This document shows, piece after piece, positions 63,317 to 64,000 of a stretch of DNA of 64,000 nucleotides. Both the position numbers and the translations under genes were made by a program. Under the pieces are notes generated by a model. That model ran no database searches, had not been told where the DNA came from, and saw nothing but the letters and a program-made list of their open reading frames with translations. The stretch is from JAAYJT01 sp037445555 (GTDB lineage: Bacteria; Bacteroidota; Bacteroidia; Bacteroidales; JAAYJT01). The DNA lies in contig JBBIKG010000009.1 in the NCBI GenBank assembly GCA_037445555.1, positions 1-64,000 on the forward strand. The letters are read 5' to 3'. Numbering within the stretch: position 1 is the first letter of the stretch; every line of letters starts with the position of its first letter.

Positions 63317-64000
63317 TCAGTACACAAATACACTTCCTCCAACGGCCAGCCCTGCCCCTGAAGCCACAAATATCACACGGTCGCCACGTCGTATACGGCC
63401 TTCGCCCACGGCATGATGAAAGGCCATAGGTACGCATCCCGAACCCGTATAGCCATATTTGTCCATCACAGTAGTGGTTTTGCCCGGATCAGCGCCTAAA
63501 ATTTCCATCACCCGTTTGATTACCGAGTGATTAATCTGTGTAAAAATATAGTGGTCAATCTGTTCTTTTTCAAGATGGTACTTCTGAAGAAGCTTTTCCA
63601 CTACCATCGGCCAAAGACGTACATTGCGTTCGCCTGGAAGAGGCTTCAGGCTAAGAAGGCCCTGCCTGTTTTCGTCCAGTACCTTGAGGGTTACTGGCTC
63701 ATGTGTGCCTCCGGCGTACACGCCGATAAAGTCATGCTGTGTGCCGTCGGTTAACAATTGACTGCCGATGTAGTAAGAGCCTGAGCCTGTGTTTCTTTCC
63801 AGAACAACGGCTCCTGCGCCATCAGCAAAGATGGAGTAACCAAATGCATCATCTTTCCTCAGATAAGCGGGCATATTATACACACCAACCACCACTGCAT
63901 AGCGAATTGCTTCATCCGTGGCCATTATGCGGGCGACATTATCGAGGGCAATGGTAAAACTGGCACAGGATGCTGACACATCAAACGTCGATGCCCAGGT
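63317..64000 (-). CDS. KAS III-like protein lacking FabH His and Asn (5' end cut by window)
   Basis: The frame is open to the window edge (227 codons seen), so the N-terminus is missing. The nucleophile context TFDVSASCASFTIAL keeps the Cys. Aligned with FabH without gaps, PHQAN becomes FTQIN (His to Thr) and HGN becomes YGY (Asn to Tyr) in DKYGYTGSG. The C-terminal ASGAGLAVGGSVFVY closes the fold. With only the Cys left it may bind or transfer an acyl group, or serve as structural partner of the second gene 16 bp downstream, as PqsB does for PqsC. Confidence 0.85.
   Translation of the reverse strand, partial: TWASTFDVSASCASFTIALDNVARIMATDEAIRYAVVVGVYNMPAYLRKDDAFGYSIFADGAGAVVLERNTGSGSYYIGSQLLTDGTQHDFIGVYAGGTHEPVTLKVLDENRQGLLSLKPLPGERNVRLWPMVVEKLLQKYHLEKEQIDHYIFTQINHSVIKRVMEILGADPGKTTTVMDKYGYTGSGCVPMAFHHAVGEGRIRRGDRVIFVASGAGLAVGGSVFVY

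Overview
The window comes from the phylum Bacteroidota, most probably an anaerobic, Bacteroidales-like organism. The evidence is the repeated promoter pattern TTG-N18..21-TAnnTTTG, lipoproteins with SxC-type lipoboxes, a type IX secretion sorting-domain remnant, a dockerin/cohesin-like exported protein, families typical of the phylum (head-GIN, DUF4293, OmpP1/FadL-like, stand-alone TonB C-terminal domain, RRM protein) and a full-length pyruvate:ferredoxin oxidoreductase. It reads as chromosome: about 57 protein genes (two cut by the window ends), four tRNAs, two decayed genes, and no phage, transposase or CRISPR array.

Layout. 1-3.3 kb: a secreted dockerin/cohesin-like protein (cut at the left edge), divergent from a sigma factor and a TPR anti-sigma-like protein, then a 133-bp inverted-repeat element and a membrane protein. 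3.4-10.8 kb: redox block with a Tat-signal DUF362 protein, a NapH-NapG-like polyferredoxin, a DHODH-like enzyme and PFOR. 10.8-15 kb: e(P4)-like phosphatase, SppA, FolK, deoxynucleoside kinase and tRNA-Pro(GGG). 15-20.5 kb: beta-mannosidase, the SPFH / ribbon-helix-helix / GPP34 operon and thioredoxin reductase. 20.7-28.8 kb: DEAD-box helicase, GH20 hexosaminidase, YeiH transporter, tRNA-Met, saccharopine-dehydrogenase-like enzyme with EamA transporter, head-GIN lipoprotein. 28.8-38.6 kb: LigA, HD protein, universal stress protein, alpha/beta hydrolase, PurK-PurE, Ca/Na antiporter and S9 peptidase. 39.2-44.8 kb: one minus-strand operon carrying an AmgK-like kinase fused to a RapZ C-terminal domain, a previously unlisted 43-aa four-cysteine microprotein, a 122-aa unknown, a MurU-like nucleotidyltransferase and an AddB-like PD-(D/E)XK nuclease. 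44.9-51.4 kb: RRM protein, ferritin-like protein, GNAT, TonB domain, a T9SS pseudogene, a frameshifted Crp/Fnr regulator, glycosyltransferase, phosphoesterase, tRNA-Ser(GCT)-tRNA-Pro(TGG). 51.6-64 kb: FadL-like porin, MORN protein, HAD, DUF4293, YfcE, CorA, a TPR-like unknown, a lipoprotein/beta-barrel/hydrolase locus and two tandem KAS III-like proteins with altered catalytic residues.

Most worth following are the RapZ-fused kinase operon, which joins cell-wall amino-sugar salvage to a probable aminosugar-sensing domain; the KAS III pair; the SPFH-RHH-GPP34 operon; and the regulator split at a run of nine A. Promoter boxes repeatedly show that the longest reading frame starts too far upstream, so several starts given here are internal ATGs.
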